NCBI RefSeq assembly: GCF_004799495.1
Contig: NZ_SSMY01000006.1
Location: 248,001-312,000, forward strand
Length of the DNA stretch: 64,000 nt
Origin: Sphingomonas sp.
Lineage (GTDB): Bacteria; Pseudomonadota; Alphaproteobacteria; Sphingomonadales; Sphingomonadaceae
Reading direction: 5' to 3'
Shown: piece after piece, positions 27,621 to 36,599 of the stretch
Layout of the letters: each line of letters starts with the position of its first letter
Numbering within the stretch: the stretch's first letter is position 1
Program-made: the position numbers and the translations under genes
The notes under the pieces: model-generated
Databases searched by the model: none
Told to the model about the DNA's origin: nothing
What the model saw: the letters and a program-made list of their open reading frames with translations, nothing else

Positions 27621-28973
27621 TCAGCGCACCTTTCGTCCCGCCGCCAACGCCCGCTCGCGCGCTTCGCGATGGCCGATGATCTTGGCCGGATAGCCGTCGG
27701 GGCGGCATCCCGCTTCATCGGGATCATGGATCGCCTCGTCGGGCAGATCGCGCAGCTCCGGCACCCATTCGCGGATGTAATCGGCCGCGTCGAACTTCTC
27801 CGATTGCACCAGCGGCGCCATGATGCGGCCCCACATGTTCGCGTCGATCCCGGTGCCCGCGACCCATTGCCAGTTGACGCTGTTGTTGCCGTAATCGGCA
27901 TCGACCAGCGTGTCCCAGAACCATTTTTCGCCCTCGCGCCAGTCGATCAGCAGGTGCTTGATCAGGAAACTCGCGGCAATCATCCGCACGCGGTTGTGCA
28001 TCCACCCGCTCGCCCAGAGCTGGCGCATCCCGGCATCGACGATGGGATAGCCAGTGCGGCCCTGCTGCCAAGCGCGCAGATCGGCCTTGGACGACCGCCA
28101 CGGCAGTGTGTCGAACCGCTCGCGGCCGTTCTTCGACGCGTAATCGGGGAGTTGCAGGATCACGTTCTGCGCATAATCACGCCACGCCAGTTCCTTCAGG
28201 AACACCTCGGCCTTCCGCCCCGCCAGCCGATGCCAGACCTGCGCCGGCGACACCTCGCCGAAATGGAGGTGCGGCGACAGGCGCGAACTGCCCTCGACCG
28301 ATGGCAGGTTGCGGCCCTCGGCATAGTCCGCGACCTCGTCCACGAAATCGTCGAGCCGGCCGTGCGCGCCCGCCTCGCCCGGGGTCCATTCCTTGCCGAA
28401 CCCGGTCGCCCAGTCGGGCCTGGTCGGCAGCAAGTCCCAGTCGGCCAGCTTGTCGCTCTTCGGCCATGTCGACGGCGCCGGTATCTCGCGCGGCCGGTTG
28501 AGCGGATGCGGTGGCGGCATGAGCTCATTCAGCGCGCGCCAGAATGGCGTGTAGATTTTGTAGGGCTGGCCGCTCCCCGTCGTCACCGATCCCGGCGGCG
28601 CGAGGTAATTGCCGTCGTGACACGCCAGGTCGAGCTGTTTCGCCACCGCGCGCTCGGCGTTGCGCCACCACGGCTCGTAATGCCGGATCGCATGGACGGC
28701 CCCCGCGCCGACCTCGTTCGCGACCTTGGTCAGCTCCTCGTCGCACTTCCCGCGCCGCAGGATGAGCCGCGATCCTTTCGCACGCAAATCCTTGTCGAGA
28801 CTGGCGAGGCTATGGTGGAGCCACCAGCGCGACGCGGCACCCATCGCGCGGTGCCTCGGCGTATCGTCGTCGAGCACGTAGACCGGAACAACGGGCCCAT
28901 CCGCGATCGCCGCCGCCAGCGCCGGTTGATCGGCGAGGCGGAGGTCGCGGCGGAGCCAGACGATCGACGGCAA
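27621..28973 (-). CDS. phr: Deoxyribodipyrimidine photolyase
   Basis: A 450-residue class I photolyase. The N-terminal Rossmann-like antenna domain opens IVWLRRDLRLADQPAL. FAD-domain motifs are RLSPHLHFGEVSP, LAWRDYAQNVI, YPIVDAGMRQLW and SGWMHNRVRMI, the last two binding flavin and carrying the Asn seen in photolyases. It repairs cyclobutane pyrimidine dimers with blue light. Its TTG start (28973) lies only three bases from the korB stop, so it may be transcribed with the kor genes. Confidence 0.94.
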   Translation of the reverse strand: MPSIVWLRRDLRLADQPALAAAIADGPVVPVYVLDDDTPRHRAMGAASRWWLHHSLASLDKDLRAKGSRLILRRGKCDEELTKVANEVGAGAVHAIRHYEPWWRNAERAVAKQLDLACHDGNYLAPPGSVTTGSGQPYKIYTPFWRALNELMPPPHPLNRPREIPAPSTWPKSDKLADWDLLPTRPDWATGFGKEWTPGEAGAHGRLDDFVDEVADYAEGRNLPSVEGSSRLSPHLHFGEVSPAQVWHRLAGRKAEVFLKELAWRDYAQNVILQLPDYASKNGRERFDTLPWRSSKADLRAWQQGRTGYPIVDAGMRQLWASGWMHNRVRMIAASFLIKHLLIDWREGEKWFWDTLVDADYGNNSVNWQWVAGTGIDANMWGRIMAPLVQSEKFDAADYIREWVPELRDLPDEAIHDPDEAGCRPDGYPAKIIGHREARERALAAGRKVR

Positions 28974-28976
28974 AAC

Positions 28977-30011
28977 TCAGATTTCGTGCGGCTGCTTGTC
29001 GACCATCCAGGTCTGGCCCTGGCTCAACAGCTTCTGGAGATCGGGCTTCTTGCCCGCCGACGCCTGCGCGTTCTGCGCGATGACGGCGCTGTCGAAGGTC
29101 GGGGCGGGATCGTCGTAAATCACCCCCAGCGCCATCGGGAACGCGCCGACCGGCATTTCGACCAGCATGTGCGCCAGCCCCTTGTTGGTCTGGTCGTGCA
29201 CGGCGACTCCCGCCGCCTGCCAGTCGCCGTCGTGCACATCGACCACCGTCAGCACCAGGCGCTCGTGATCCATCGCCAGCCCCTCGGTGCCGTTGTTGAA
29301 GAGGAGAGGCTTGCCGTGCTCGACCCACAACTGGTTCGCCGCCACGTTGGCCTTGTCGGTGAAGTTAGCGAATACGTCGTCATTGTAGACGATGCAATTC
29401 TGGAAGATCTCGATGAACGCCGCGCCCTGATGCTCGTAAGCGGCCTTGAGCACGGCCGGCAGGTTCTTGTTGACGTCGATCGCCCGCGCGACGAACCGCG
29501 CGCCCGAACCCAGGGCGAACGCGCACGGCATCGCCGGACGGTCGACCGATCCGAACGGGGTCGAGGGGCTGCGCGTCCCAACGCGGCTGGTCGGCGAATA
29601 TTGCCCCTTGGTCAGCCCGTAAATCTCATTGTTGAACAGCAGCACCTGGCAATTCAGGTTCCGCCGCAACAAGTGCATCGTGTGGTTGCCGCCGATCGAC
29701 AGCGCGTCGCCGTCGCCGGTGATGACCCACACGTCGAGCTCGGGATTGGCGAGCTTGACCCCCGTCGCCACCGCTGGCGCGCGGCCGTGGATCGTGTGGA
29801 AGCCGTACGTTTCCATGTAATAGGGGAAACGCGACGAGCAGCCGATGCCACTGACGAACACGGTGTTCTCGGGCCGCGCGCCGATTTCGGGCATCGTGCG
29901 CTGCACCGCCTTCAGGATCGCATAGTCGCCGCAGCCCGGGCACCAGCGCACTTCCTGGTCGGTTTCCCAATCCTTGGGGCTCGACTTCACGGGCGGCGTC
30001 ATGTCGTTCAT
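28977..30011 (-). CDS. korB: 2-oxoacid:ferredoxin oxidoreductase, beta subunit
   Basis: A 344-residue beta subunit. WCPGCGDYAILK and FVSGIGCSSR provide cysteines of the iron-sulfur cluster, and GDGDALSIGGNH through NEIYGLTKGQ is the thiamine diphosphate site. With KorA it converts 2-oxoglutarate, or another 2-oxoacid, to the acyl-CoA and passes electrons to ferredoxin. The ATG at 30011 overlaps the stop of a small membrane protein as ATGA. The substrate (2-oxoglutarate is most likely) is inferred from family resemblance. Confidence 0.92.
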   Translation of the reverse strand: MNDMTPPVKSSPKDWETDQEVRWCPGCGDYAILKAVQRTMPEIGARPENTVFVSGIGCSSRFPYYMETYGFHTIHGRAPAVATGVKLANPELDVWVITGDGDALSIGGNHTMHLLRRNLNCQVLLFNNEIYGLTKGQYSPTSRVGTRSPSTPFGSVDRPAMPCAFALGSGARFVARAIDVNKNLPAVLKAAYEHQGAAFIEIFQNCIVYNDDVFANFTDKANVAANQLWVEHGKPLLFNNGTEGLAMDHERLVLTVVDVHDGDWQAAGVAVHDQTNKGLAHMLVEMPVGAFPMALGVIYDDPAPTFDSAVIAQNAQASAGKKPDLQKLLSQGQTWMVDKQPHEI

Positions 30012-30382
30012 CGGATCAACTTCCTTGCATTCCACAACAGGCGCAACGCGACGCCCCACAACAATGCCCCCACCGCCGCGCTCATCGTAATCAATCCGGC
30101 GCGCATTCCGCCCAGGTCGTCGGCGTGTAGCTCGCTGCGAACCACCCACGGTATCGCGAAGGCGACCAGCACCAGTCCGACGAACGCACCGAGCGCGGCA
30201 GGGATGGTGGCGCCGGCCGGCATCGTCTTGCCGAACGTCAGCATCGCCAGCACGAACCCGGCGACCACGCCCACCGCGATCATGACTCCGTCGTGACCGG
30301 GGAACACGAAATAGGCGAGCGCACACAGCCCGATCACTACGCCGGCGTTGAGCAACGCCGCCTGCGAGCTGTCCGCGTTCAC
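30008..30382 (-). CDS. Small integral membrane protein between korA and korB
   Basis: A 124-residue protein with about four hydrophobic segments (LLNAGVVIGLCALAYFVF, VMIAVGVVAGFVLAMLTF, AALGAFVGLVLVAFAIPW, AVGALLWGVALRLLW). Function not recognised. It overlaps korA at its start (GTGA) and korB at its end (ATGA), so all three are made from one mRNA in coupled fashion. This tight placing suggests a role linked to the oxidoreductase, for example membrane attachment or electron transfer, but the protein shows no cysteines or heme motif that would support the latter. Confidence 0.75.
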   Translation of the reverse strand: MNADSSQAALLNAGVVIGLCALAYFVFPGHDGVMIAVGVVAGFVLAMLTFGKTMPAGATIPAALGAFVGLVLVAFAIPWVVRSELHADDLGGMRAGLITMSAAVGALLWGVALRLLWNARKLIR

Positions 30383-32313
30383 GGGTTGATCGCCTCGGGG
30401 CTCGGCAATTGCGCGTCGTCGGCGGGTACCTCGCCACCCGAGCCGCCGCGAAGCATCGCGTCGATCGCATCCTCGATCTCGGCGATGCGGAACGGCTGGC
30501 CGCTGACCTTGTTGAGCGGCCGCGCATCGACCAGGAACTGGTCGCGCAGCACCGTCTTCAACTGGCCCGTGTTCATTTCGGGCACGAGGATCTTGTCGTA
30601 CCCCTTGAGCAACACGCCAAGGTTCTTCGGCATCGGCCAGATGTGACGGATGTGGATATGGCTGACGTCGAGCCCGCGGCGGCGCGCACGTCGAACCGCC
30701 TGATGGATCGGTCCGAAGGTCGATCCCCAGCCGACCACCGCCAGCTTGCCGCCTTCGCCACCCAATTCGACCGCCTGGTCGGGCACGTCGATCCCCAGCA
30801 CCTTATCCCGGCGGATGTCGGTCATTGCCTGATGGTTGGCGGGCGAATAGTCGATGTTGCCGGTGCCCAGCGCCTTCTCGATCCCGCCGATGCGATGGAG
30901 CAGACCGGGCGTGCCGGGCTTGACCCACGGCCGCGCCAGCTTGGCGTCGCGGGCATAGGCCTGGAACCCCTCGGCCGGCGCCTGCTCGAGATACCGCACC
31001 GGGAACGGCGCATAGTCGCCGACCGCCGGCACCTTCCACGGCTCGGCCGCGTTGGCGATGTAACCGTCGGTCAGCACCATTACCGGCGTCATGTACTGCG
31101 TCGCGATCCGCACCGCTTCGATCGCCACCTCGAACGCGTCGGACGGGCTGCGCGCAGCGATCACCGGCATCGGCGCGTCGCCGTTGCGGCCATAGACCGC
31201 CTGATAGAGGTCGGACTGCTCGGTCTTGGTCGGCAGCCCGGTCGACGGCCCGCCGCGCTGCGAATTGATGATCACCAGCGGCAATTCGGTCATGATCGCG
31301 AGACCCATCGCCTCACCCTTCAGCGCGATCCCCGGCCCCGATGACGACGTGACGCCGAGTTGCCCGGCATAGGAGGCGCCGATCGCGGAGGCGATCGCGG
31401 CGATCTCGTCCTCGGCCTGGAAGGTCGTGATACCGAACTCCTTGAGCCGGCTCAGGTGGTGCAGGATCGCCGATGCCGGCGTGATCGGATAGCCGCCGAA
31501 GAACATCGGGATGCCCGCCAGTTGCGCACCCGCGACCAGGCCCATCGAGATCGCCTCGGCCCCCGTCACGGTGCGGTACAGCCCGGGCTCGGCCGGCGCC
31601 GCGGCGACGTGATGCTGCTTCATCGGCCCGGAAAGCTCGGCGGTCTCGCCATAGGCGTGGCCCGCGTTCAGCGCGGCGATATTGGCTTCGGCGAGCGTCG
31701 GGTTCTTGGCGAACTTGGCGTTGAGCCACGCGACGATCGGGTCGCGCGAGCGGTCGAACATCCACAGCGCGAGTCCCAGCGTCCACATGTTCTTGCAGCG
31801 CAGCGCTTCCTTGTTGCCGAGCCCGAATGGCTTCACCGCATCGAGCGTCAGCTGCGACATGTTGAGGCTCAGCAACTGCCAGCGGTTGAGGCTGCCGTCG
31901 TGGAGCGGGTTGGCGTCGTACTTCGCCTTGGCCAGGTTGCGCTCGCCGAACTCGCCCTCATCGGCGATGATCAGTCCGCCGGGTTTGAGCGCCTCGACAT
32001 TGGTCTTGAGCGCCGCCGGGTTCATCGCGACCAGGACGTCGGGCGCGTCGCCCGCGGTATCGATCGCGGTCGAGCCGAAATTGATCTGGAAGGCGGAGAC
32101 GCCGAACAACGTGCCTTGCGGCGCCCGGATCTCGGCGGGAAAATCGGGGAAGGTTGCGAGATCGTTCCCGGCCAAGGCGGTCGACAGCGTGAACTGCCCG
32201 CCCGTCAGCTGCATGCCGTCGCCCGAGTCTCCGGCGAAGCGGACGACGATCGATTCTGCGGGGGGATGGGCCGACGCCTCTTGCGGCGTCACTTCATGGG
32301 CGGCGGTCGCCAT
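30379..32313 (-). CDS. korA: 2-oxoacid:ferredoxin oxidoreductase, alpha subunit (fused gamma-alpha)
   Basis: A 644-residue fused subunit. Residues about 25-210 are the gamma domain (FAGDSGDGMQLTGGQF, TFPDFPAEIRAPQGT), and the rest is the alpha domain with ISMGLVAGAQLAGIPMFFGGYPITPAS, SSSGPGIALKGEAMGLA and QRGGPSTGLPTKTEQSDL. It pairs with KorB. In an aerobe this enzyme can bypass the classical 2-oxoglutarate dehydrogenase and feed low-potential electrons to ferredoxin. The stop overlaps the next, membrane-protein gene. Confidence 0.93.
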   Translation of the reverse strand: MATAAHEVTPQEASAHPPAESIVVRFAGDSGDGMQLTGGQFTLSTALAGNDLATFPDFPAEIRAPQGTLFGVSAFQINFGSTAIDTAGDAPDVLVAMNPAALKTNVEALKPGGLIIADEGEFGERNLAKAKYDANPLHDGSLNRWQLLSLNMSQLTLDAVKPFGLGNKEALRCKNMWTLGLALWMFDRSRDPIVAWLNAKFAKNPTLAEANIAALNAGHAYGETAELSGPMKQHHVAAAPAEPGLYRTVTGAEAISMGLVAGAQLAGIPMFFGGYPITPASAILHHLSRLKEFGITTFQAEDEIAAIASAIGASYAGQLGVTSSSGPGIALKGEAMGLAIMTELPLVIINSQRGGPSTGLPTKTEQSDLYQAVYGRNGDAPMPVIAARSPSDAFEVAIEAVRIATQYMTPVMVLTDGYIANAAEPWKVPAVGDYAPFPVRYLEQAPAEGFQAYARDAKLARPWVKPGTPGLLHRIGGIEKALGTGNIDYSPANHQAMTDIRRDKVLGIDVPDQAVELGGEGGKLAVVGWGSTFGPIHQAVRRARRRGLDVSHIHIRHIWPMPKNLGVLLKGYDKILVPEMNTGQLKTVLRDQFLVDARPLNKVSGQPFRIAEIEDAIDAMLRGGSGGEVPADDAQLPSPEAINP

Positions 32314-32382
32314 GTCACTGTGTCCTGCGGTCGTTTCGCGGGCTTCCTAGGCGTGGAGCCCCTGCCGGCCAACGTAGATCGG

Positions 32383-33312
32383 TTACACTCGCGTGAAAAC
32401 CGTTCTTTGCCGCGCATCGGCGAATGCTCGGCCCAGCGTCAGGATCGCGGCGACGTGGCGGCGCGCGAGCGCCACGACGTCGTCGGCGTACCCGCCGCCT
32501 ACCGTGCTCGCGAGCGGAACGCCGCGCTCGATCGCCAACCGCGCGACCAGCCGTTCGCGCCGCGCGAGGCCGTCGTCGGTCAGGTCGAGCCGCCCGAGCC
32601 GATCGCCAGCGAACGGATCGATCCCGGCTTGATACAGGATCAGTTCCGGGCGCTCGGCATCGAGCATTGGGGCGAGCGTCGCTTCGAGCGTTTCGAGATA
32701 CGCGGCGTCGCCTGTTCCATCGGCCAGCGGAACGTCGAGCGTCGATCGCGCCTTACGCGCCGGGAAATTCTTCGCGGCATGGATCGAATAGGTCGCGATC
32801 CCCGGCCGGCCCGCGGTCAGTGCCGCCGTGCCGTCGCCCTGGTGCACGTCGCAATCGACGATCATCAACCGCGCGACCGTCCGCTCCTCGATCAGCCGGA
32901 TCGCCGCGATGGCGAGGTCGTTGAACACGCAATAACCCGCGCCGGTATCGGCGAGCGCGTGATGACTACCGCCCGCGCTGTTCGCCGCATAACCGCGGTC
33001 GAGCGCCAGCTTCGCCGCAAGATACGTCCCACCCGGCACCAGTTGCGCACGCTCGGCCACCGTCGCGTCGATCGGGAAGCCGATCCGCCGCTCCTTCTCG
33101 CGCGGTACGCGCACCTCGATCACTTCGGCGACATAGTCGGGATCGTGCGCCGCCTCGATCCAGCGGCGCGGCATCGCATCGGGCTCGAACCATTCGATCG
33201 CCTCGCCCGCTTCGCGCAACAAGTCGCGGATCGCGCCGTTCTTGTTCCACTGATACCCCGAGCGTGGCTGGCCGGGCGCCACATAGGCAGGGTGATGGAC
33301 GACCGCGATCAT
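32383..33312 (-). CDS. Histone deacetylase-like amidohydrolase
   Basis: A 309-residue class II-type HDAC homolog. GGSHHALADTGAGYCVFND carries the catalytic His pair, IVDCDVHQGDGTA the zinc-binding Asp and His, and YQAGIDPFAGDRLGRL the second zinc-binding Asp. In bacteria such enzymes deacetylate acetoin-synthetase-like proteins, polyamines or other amides; the substrate here is unknown. It diverges from an esterase gene across about 40 bases. Confidence 0.9.
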   Translation of the reverse strand: MIAVVHHPAYVAPGQPRSGYQWNKNGAIRDLLREAGEAIEWFEPDAMPRRWIEAAHDPDYVAEVIEVRVPREKERRIGFPIDATVAERAQLVPGGTYLAAKLALDRGYAANSAGGSHHALADTGAGYCVFNDLAIAAIRLIEERTVARLMIVDCDVHQGDGTAALTAGRPGIATYSIHAAKNFPARKARSTLDVPLADGTGDAAYLETLEATLAPMLDAERPELILYQAGIDPFAGDRLGRLDLTDDGLARRERLVARLAIERGVPLASTVGGGYADDVVALARRHVAAILTLGRAFADARQRTVFTRV

Positions 33313-33352
33313 CGCTTTTATTTAAGAACTCACATCACCAGAGGATAGCCGC

Positions 33353-34327
33353 ATGACCGAGCCCTTCGTCCGCCCCGATGCCCGCGGGTTCCTCGACTAT
33401 CTTGCGGCGATGCCCGGGCCGAAGATGCACGAGCTCGAGCCGGCGGCGGCGCGCGCGATGTACGTGATGATGAAGGACGTCGCCGACCCGCCGATCGGCG
33501 AGCTCGGCACGATGCTCGACCTCAAGATCCCGGGACCGGCGGGCGACATCCCCGCGCGGCTGTTCGACCCGCGCACCAGCCGCGAGCCAGGGCCGGCGGT
33601 GGTGTTCTTCCACGGCGGCGGGTTCGTGATCGGCGACCTCGACAGCCATGCGAGCTTCACCGCGGAAATGGCACGCGTCCTCGATTTGCCGGTGATCGCG
33701 GTGGACTATCGCCTCGCACCCGAAGCCAAATGGCCCGCCGCGCCCGACGATTGCGAGGCGGCTGCGCGCTGGGTCGCGAGCGGACCGGCCGAGTTGGGCC
33801 GTGCCGTGACGTCGATCATCCTTGTCGGCGACAGCGCCGGAGGTAATCTGGCGATCGTTACCGCAATGGCGCTGCGCGACGCGCCAGCCAAAGTGCCGGT
33901 GATCGCGCAACTCCCCTTCTACCCCGCCGCCGACATGAGCCGGGAGTATCCATCCTACGCCCAGTTCGGCGACGGCTATCTGCTGACGCGCGAGTCGATG
34001 GAGTGGTTCGACGCCGCGTATCAGTCCGAAGCGGCGCACGTGCGCACCTCGCCGCTGGTCGGCGACCTGGCGGGTCTGCCGCCGGCAGTGGTCGTGACCG
34101 CGAGCCTCGATCCGATCCGCGACCAGGGCCGTGCCTATGCGGCGGGGCTCGCGAACGCCGGGGTGCCGGTGGTTTTCCGCGAGGCGAAGGGGAACGTCCA
34201 CGGCTTCATCACGATGCGGAAGGTCATTCCGTCGAGCGTCGGCGACGTCGCGGGGGCACTCGCCGCATTGAAGGACATCGTCGTCGAGGCCGAAGGTGAC
34301 CGCATGATGGCGCAAGCCGCCGAATGA
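33353..34327 (+). CDS. Alpha/beta hydrolase, hormone-sensitive-lipase (HSL) family
   Basis: A 324-residue esterase. The HGGGFVIGD oxyanion motif, GDSAGGN with the nucleophile Ser, the DPIRDQG catalytic Asp region and VHGFI with the His are all in order, which is the classic HSL/family IV esterase layout. It likely hydrolyses short acyl esters. Its stop overlaps the rppH start as ATGA. Confidence 0.92.
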   Translation: MTEPFVRPDARGFLDYLAAMPGPKMHELEPAAARAMYVMMKDVADPPIGELGTMLDLKIPGPAGDIPARLFDPRTSREPGPAVVFFHGGGFVIGDLDSHASFTAEMARVLDLPVIAVDYRLAPEAKWPAAPDDCEAAARWVASGPAELGRAVTSIILVGDSAGGNLAIVTAMALRDAPAKVPVIAQLPFYPAADMSREYPSYAQFGDGYLLTRESMEWFDAAYQSEAAHVRTSPLVGDLAGLPPAVVVTASLDPIRDQGRAYAAGLANAGVPVVFREAKGNVHGFITMRKVIPSSVGDVAGALAALKDIVVEAEGDRMMAQAAE

Positions 34328-34839
34328 ACGACCGCGACCTGCCCTATCGTCCGTGCGCCGGGGTGATGCTGATCAACCGCGACGGCCTGGCGTTCGTTGG
34401 ACAGCGGATCGATACCACGATGGAAGCGTGGCAGATGCCGCAGGGCGGGATCGACCCCGGCGAGGATGCGCAGGAAGCGGCGCTGCGCGAGTTGGGTGAG
34501 GAAATCGGCGTCGCCCCGGACAAGGTCGCGCTGATCGCCGAGGCGCCGGGTGAATTCTTCTACGATCTGCCGGACGATCTGGTCGGCAAGGTGTGGAAGG
34601 GCAAATGGCGCGGGCAGCGGCAGAAATGGTTTCTGTATCGCTTTCTCGGCGAGGACACCGATATCAATCTCGCGACGCCGCACCCCGAATTCATGTCGTG
34701 GCGCTGGGTCGACCCAAGCGGCCTGCCCGGGCTGATCGTGCCGTTCAAACGCCAGCTCTACGAAGACGTACTCGCCGCCCTGGCGGACCATTTGACCGCG
34801 GCCAATGCTTGCCAAACGGACGACGGCGCGACACGATAG
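34324..34839 (+). CDS. rppH: RNA pyrophosphohydrolase (Nudix)
   Basis: A 171-residue Nudix hydrolase. The N-terminus [16 protein letters not shown] and the Nudix box [23 protein letters not shown] (here seen in pieces, with both metal-binding Glu residues) fit RppH, which removes pyrophosphate from 5'-triphosphorylated RNA and starts decay. The [18 protein letters not shown] end is typical. It is coupled to the esterase gene upstream by an ATGA overlap. Confidence 0.93.
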   Translation: MNDRDLPYRPCAGVMLINRDGLAFVGQRIDTTMEAWQMPQGGIDPGEDAQEAALRELGEEIGVAPDKVALIAEAPGEFFYDLPDDLVGKVWKGKWRGQRQKWFLYRFLGEDTDINLATPHPEFMSWRWVDPSGLPGLIVPFKRQLYEDVLAALADHLTAANACQTDDGATR

Positions 34840-34862
34840 CGACGCTGTTACGGAGGGGTGAC

Positions 34863-35351
34863 ATGATCAAATGGGTCGCGCTGGTCGCGTTGTTCTGGGC
34901 CCTGCCCGCATCGGCGAAGAACTGGTATCTGGTGGCCATATCGGACACCAACACCACGGCCTATTTCATCGACCGTGACAGCATCGTGAACAGCGGCCCC
35001 AACATGCGCCGCATCCACGCATGGAGCGTCCATTCCGCCGATGATGATGACGGCACGGCGTCGCGCGAGCTGGTGCTCGAATTCGATTGCACCGGCGCGC
35101 GCTACCGCTTCCTGCACCTGACCGGGTACAATTCGCGGCTGACGGTTTTGTCGGACGAGGCCGGGTCGGGGATGTGGCGTGACGTCACTAGCGGGTCGCT
35201 CGACGATTCGGCGCGCCAGTTCGTGTGCAGCGGCGGCACGCGGCCGAGCAGCGCCAAGAGTTACGGCGCGGGCAACCCGTTTGCGGCCGGGCGCCGAGCA
35301 ATGGGTGTCGGCAACTCGTCGGGCTCGAAATATAATTCGCACGGCGGCTGA
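34863..35351 (+). CDS. Secreted protein, surface-adhesin E-like
   Basis: A 162-residue product with a signal peptide (LVALFWALPASA-KNWY). The mature protein begins NWYLVAISDTNTTAYFIDRDSI, a pattern seen in the adhesin-E-like domain family, with Cys residues in LEFDCTGARY and RQFVCSGG that probably pair. Role unknown; it may be a small envelope protein. It follows rppH by 23 bases with GGAGGGG in front of its ATG. The tail is Gly/Ser-rich and likely disordered. Confidence 0.65.
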   Translation: MIKWVALVALFWALPASAKNWYLVAISDTNTTAYFIDRDSIVNSGPNMRRIHAWSVHSADDDDGTASRELVLEFDCTGARYRFLHLTGYNSRLTVLSDEAGSGMWRDVTSGSLDDSARQFVCSGGTRPSSAKSYGAGNPFAAGRRAMGVGNSSGSKYNSHGG

Positions 35352-35393
35352 CGGCGGGTTCACCCCGCGAGCGAGCGGGCCTAGACGAATGCC

Positions 35394-36599
35394 ATGACCG
35401 TTGCTCCCTCCGTATCCGCGCTGTTCGATCGACTCAGCGCGGAACCGATGCTCGCGAACACCCGCGCCTGGGCGGCGATCAACAGCGGCACGCGCAACCT
35501 CGCCGGGCTGAACGCGATGGCACAAACGTTGGCGAATGCGTTCTCGGCGCTCCCCGGCGAGGTGTCATTGATCGAACCCGCGCCCGCCGAAAGCGTCGAC
35601 TCGGACGGCGTCGTCCGGGCGATCGAGCACGGCCAGCATCTTGTCGTGCGCGTGCGGCCCGAGGCGGCGGTGCGGATGCTGTTCACAGGGCACATGGACA
35701 CCGTGTATCCCGTCGATCACCCATTCCAGTCGCTGACAAATCTCGACGCCAACACGCTCAACGGCCCCGGCGTCGCCGACATGAAGGGCGGGCTCGCGTT
35801 GTTGCTCGCCGCACTCAAGGCCGTCGAGGAATCGCCGCTCGCCGCGCGGATCGGGTACGAGGTAATGATCAATTCGGACGAGGAAACGGGCAGTTTCTCG
35901 TCCGCCGCGCTGATCGCCGACCTCGCGCGAGGCAAGGTCGCGGCGCTGACCTACGAGCCCGCGCTCGCCGACGGGACGCTGGCCGGCGCGCGCGGCGGCA
36001 CTGGCAATTTCTCGATCGTCGTCCACGGCAAGAGCGCGCATGCCGGGCGCAACCCCGATGACGGGCGCAACGCGATCGTCGCGGCGAGCGATCTCGCGGT
36101 GCGCCTGTCCGCGGCGAAGCAGGAAGCCCTCGCGGTCAATCCGGCGCGGATCGAGGGCGGCGGGCCGAACAATGTCGTGCCCGACCTCGCGGTGCTGCGC
36201 GTCAATTTCCGCCCCGCCTCGCCCAAGGCTATCGCCGCCGCGCAGACCGCGATCGATTCCGCCATCGCGGCAGTGGCCGCCGATCGCGATGTCCGCATCG
36301 ATCTGCACGGCAGCTTCAACCGCCCGCCCAAGCCGATCGACGATGGCGCTGCCAGGCTGTTCGGCCTGGTCAGACAGGCCGGCGCCGACCTCGGTCTCGA
36401 CATCGCGTGGAAGGCGACCGGCGGGGTGTGCGACGGCAACAACATCGCCGCGGCGGGCGTGCCGGTGGTCGACACGATGGGCGCGCGCGGTGGGGCGATC
36501 CATTCGGCGGACGAATTCCTGCTGGTCGATTCGCTGCCCGAACGCGCCGCGCTATCTGCGCTGACGATCCTGAAGATCGCCGAAAAGGGGGAATTGTGA
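35394..36599 (+). CDS. M20-family metallohydrolase of the ast cluster
   Basis: A 401-residue peptidase M20 / CPG2-type hydrolase. FTGHMDTVYP gives the metal His and Asp, GPGVADMKGG the bridging Asp and NSDEETGS the catalytic and metal Glu. Members cleave amide bonds of N-acyl amino acids and peptides. It overlaps astA (GTGA), placing it first in an arginine succinyltransferase operon; removal of a succinyl group from an N2-succinyl amino acid is a natural guess, since no astE of the usual type is present nearby. That role is inference. Confidence 0.85.
   Translation: MTVAPSVSALFDRLSAEPMLANTRAWAAINSGTRNLAGLNAMAQTLANAFSALPGEVSLIEPAPAESVDSDGVVRAIEHGQHLVVRVRPEAAVRMLFTGHMDTVYPVDHPFQSLTNLDANTLNGPGVADMKGGLALLLAALKAVEESPLAARIGYEVMINSDEETGSFSSAALIADLARGKVAALTYEPALADGTLAGARGGTGNFSIVVHGKSAHAGRNPDDGRNAIVAASDLAVRLSAAKQEALAVNPARIEGGGPNNVVPDLAVLRVNFRPASPKAIAAAQTAIDSAIAAVAADRDVRIDLHGSFNRPPKPIDDGAARLFGLVRQAGADLGLDIAWKATGGVCDGNNIAAAGVPVVDTMGARGGAIHSADEFLLVDSLPERAALSALTILKIAEKGEL

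Noticed and set aside
27484..27708. Small minus-strand frame downstream of the photolyase gene
   Set aside because: Overlaps the photolyase C-terminus in another frame; Arg-rich product without features.
31360..33348. 662-residue plus-strand frame across korA and the HDAC gene
   Set aside because: It spans two real genes and their intergenic gap on the opposite strand, and is Arg/Gly-rich.
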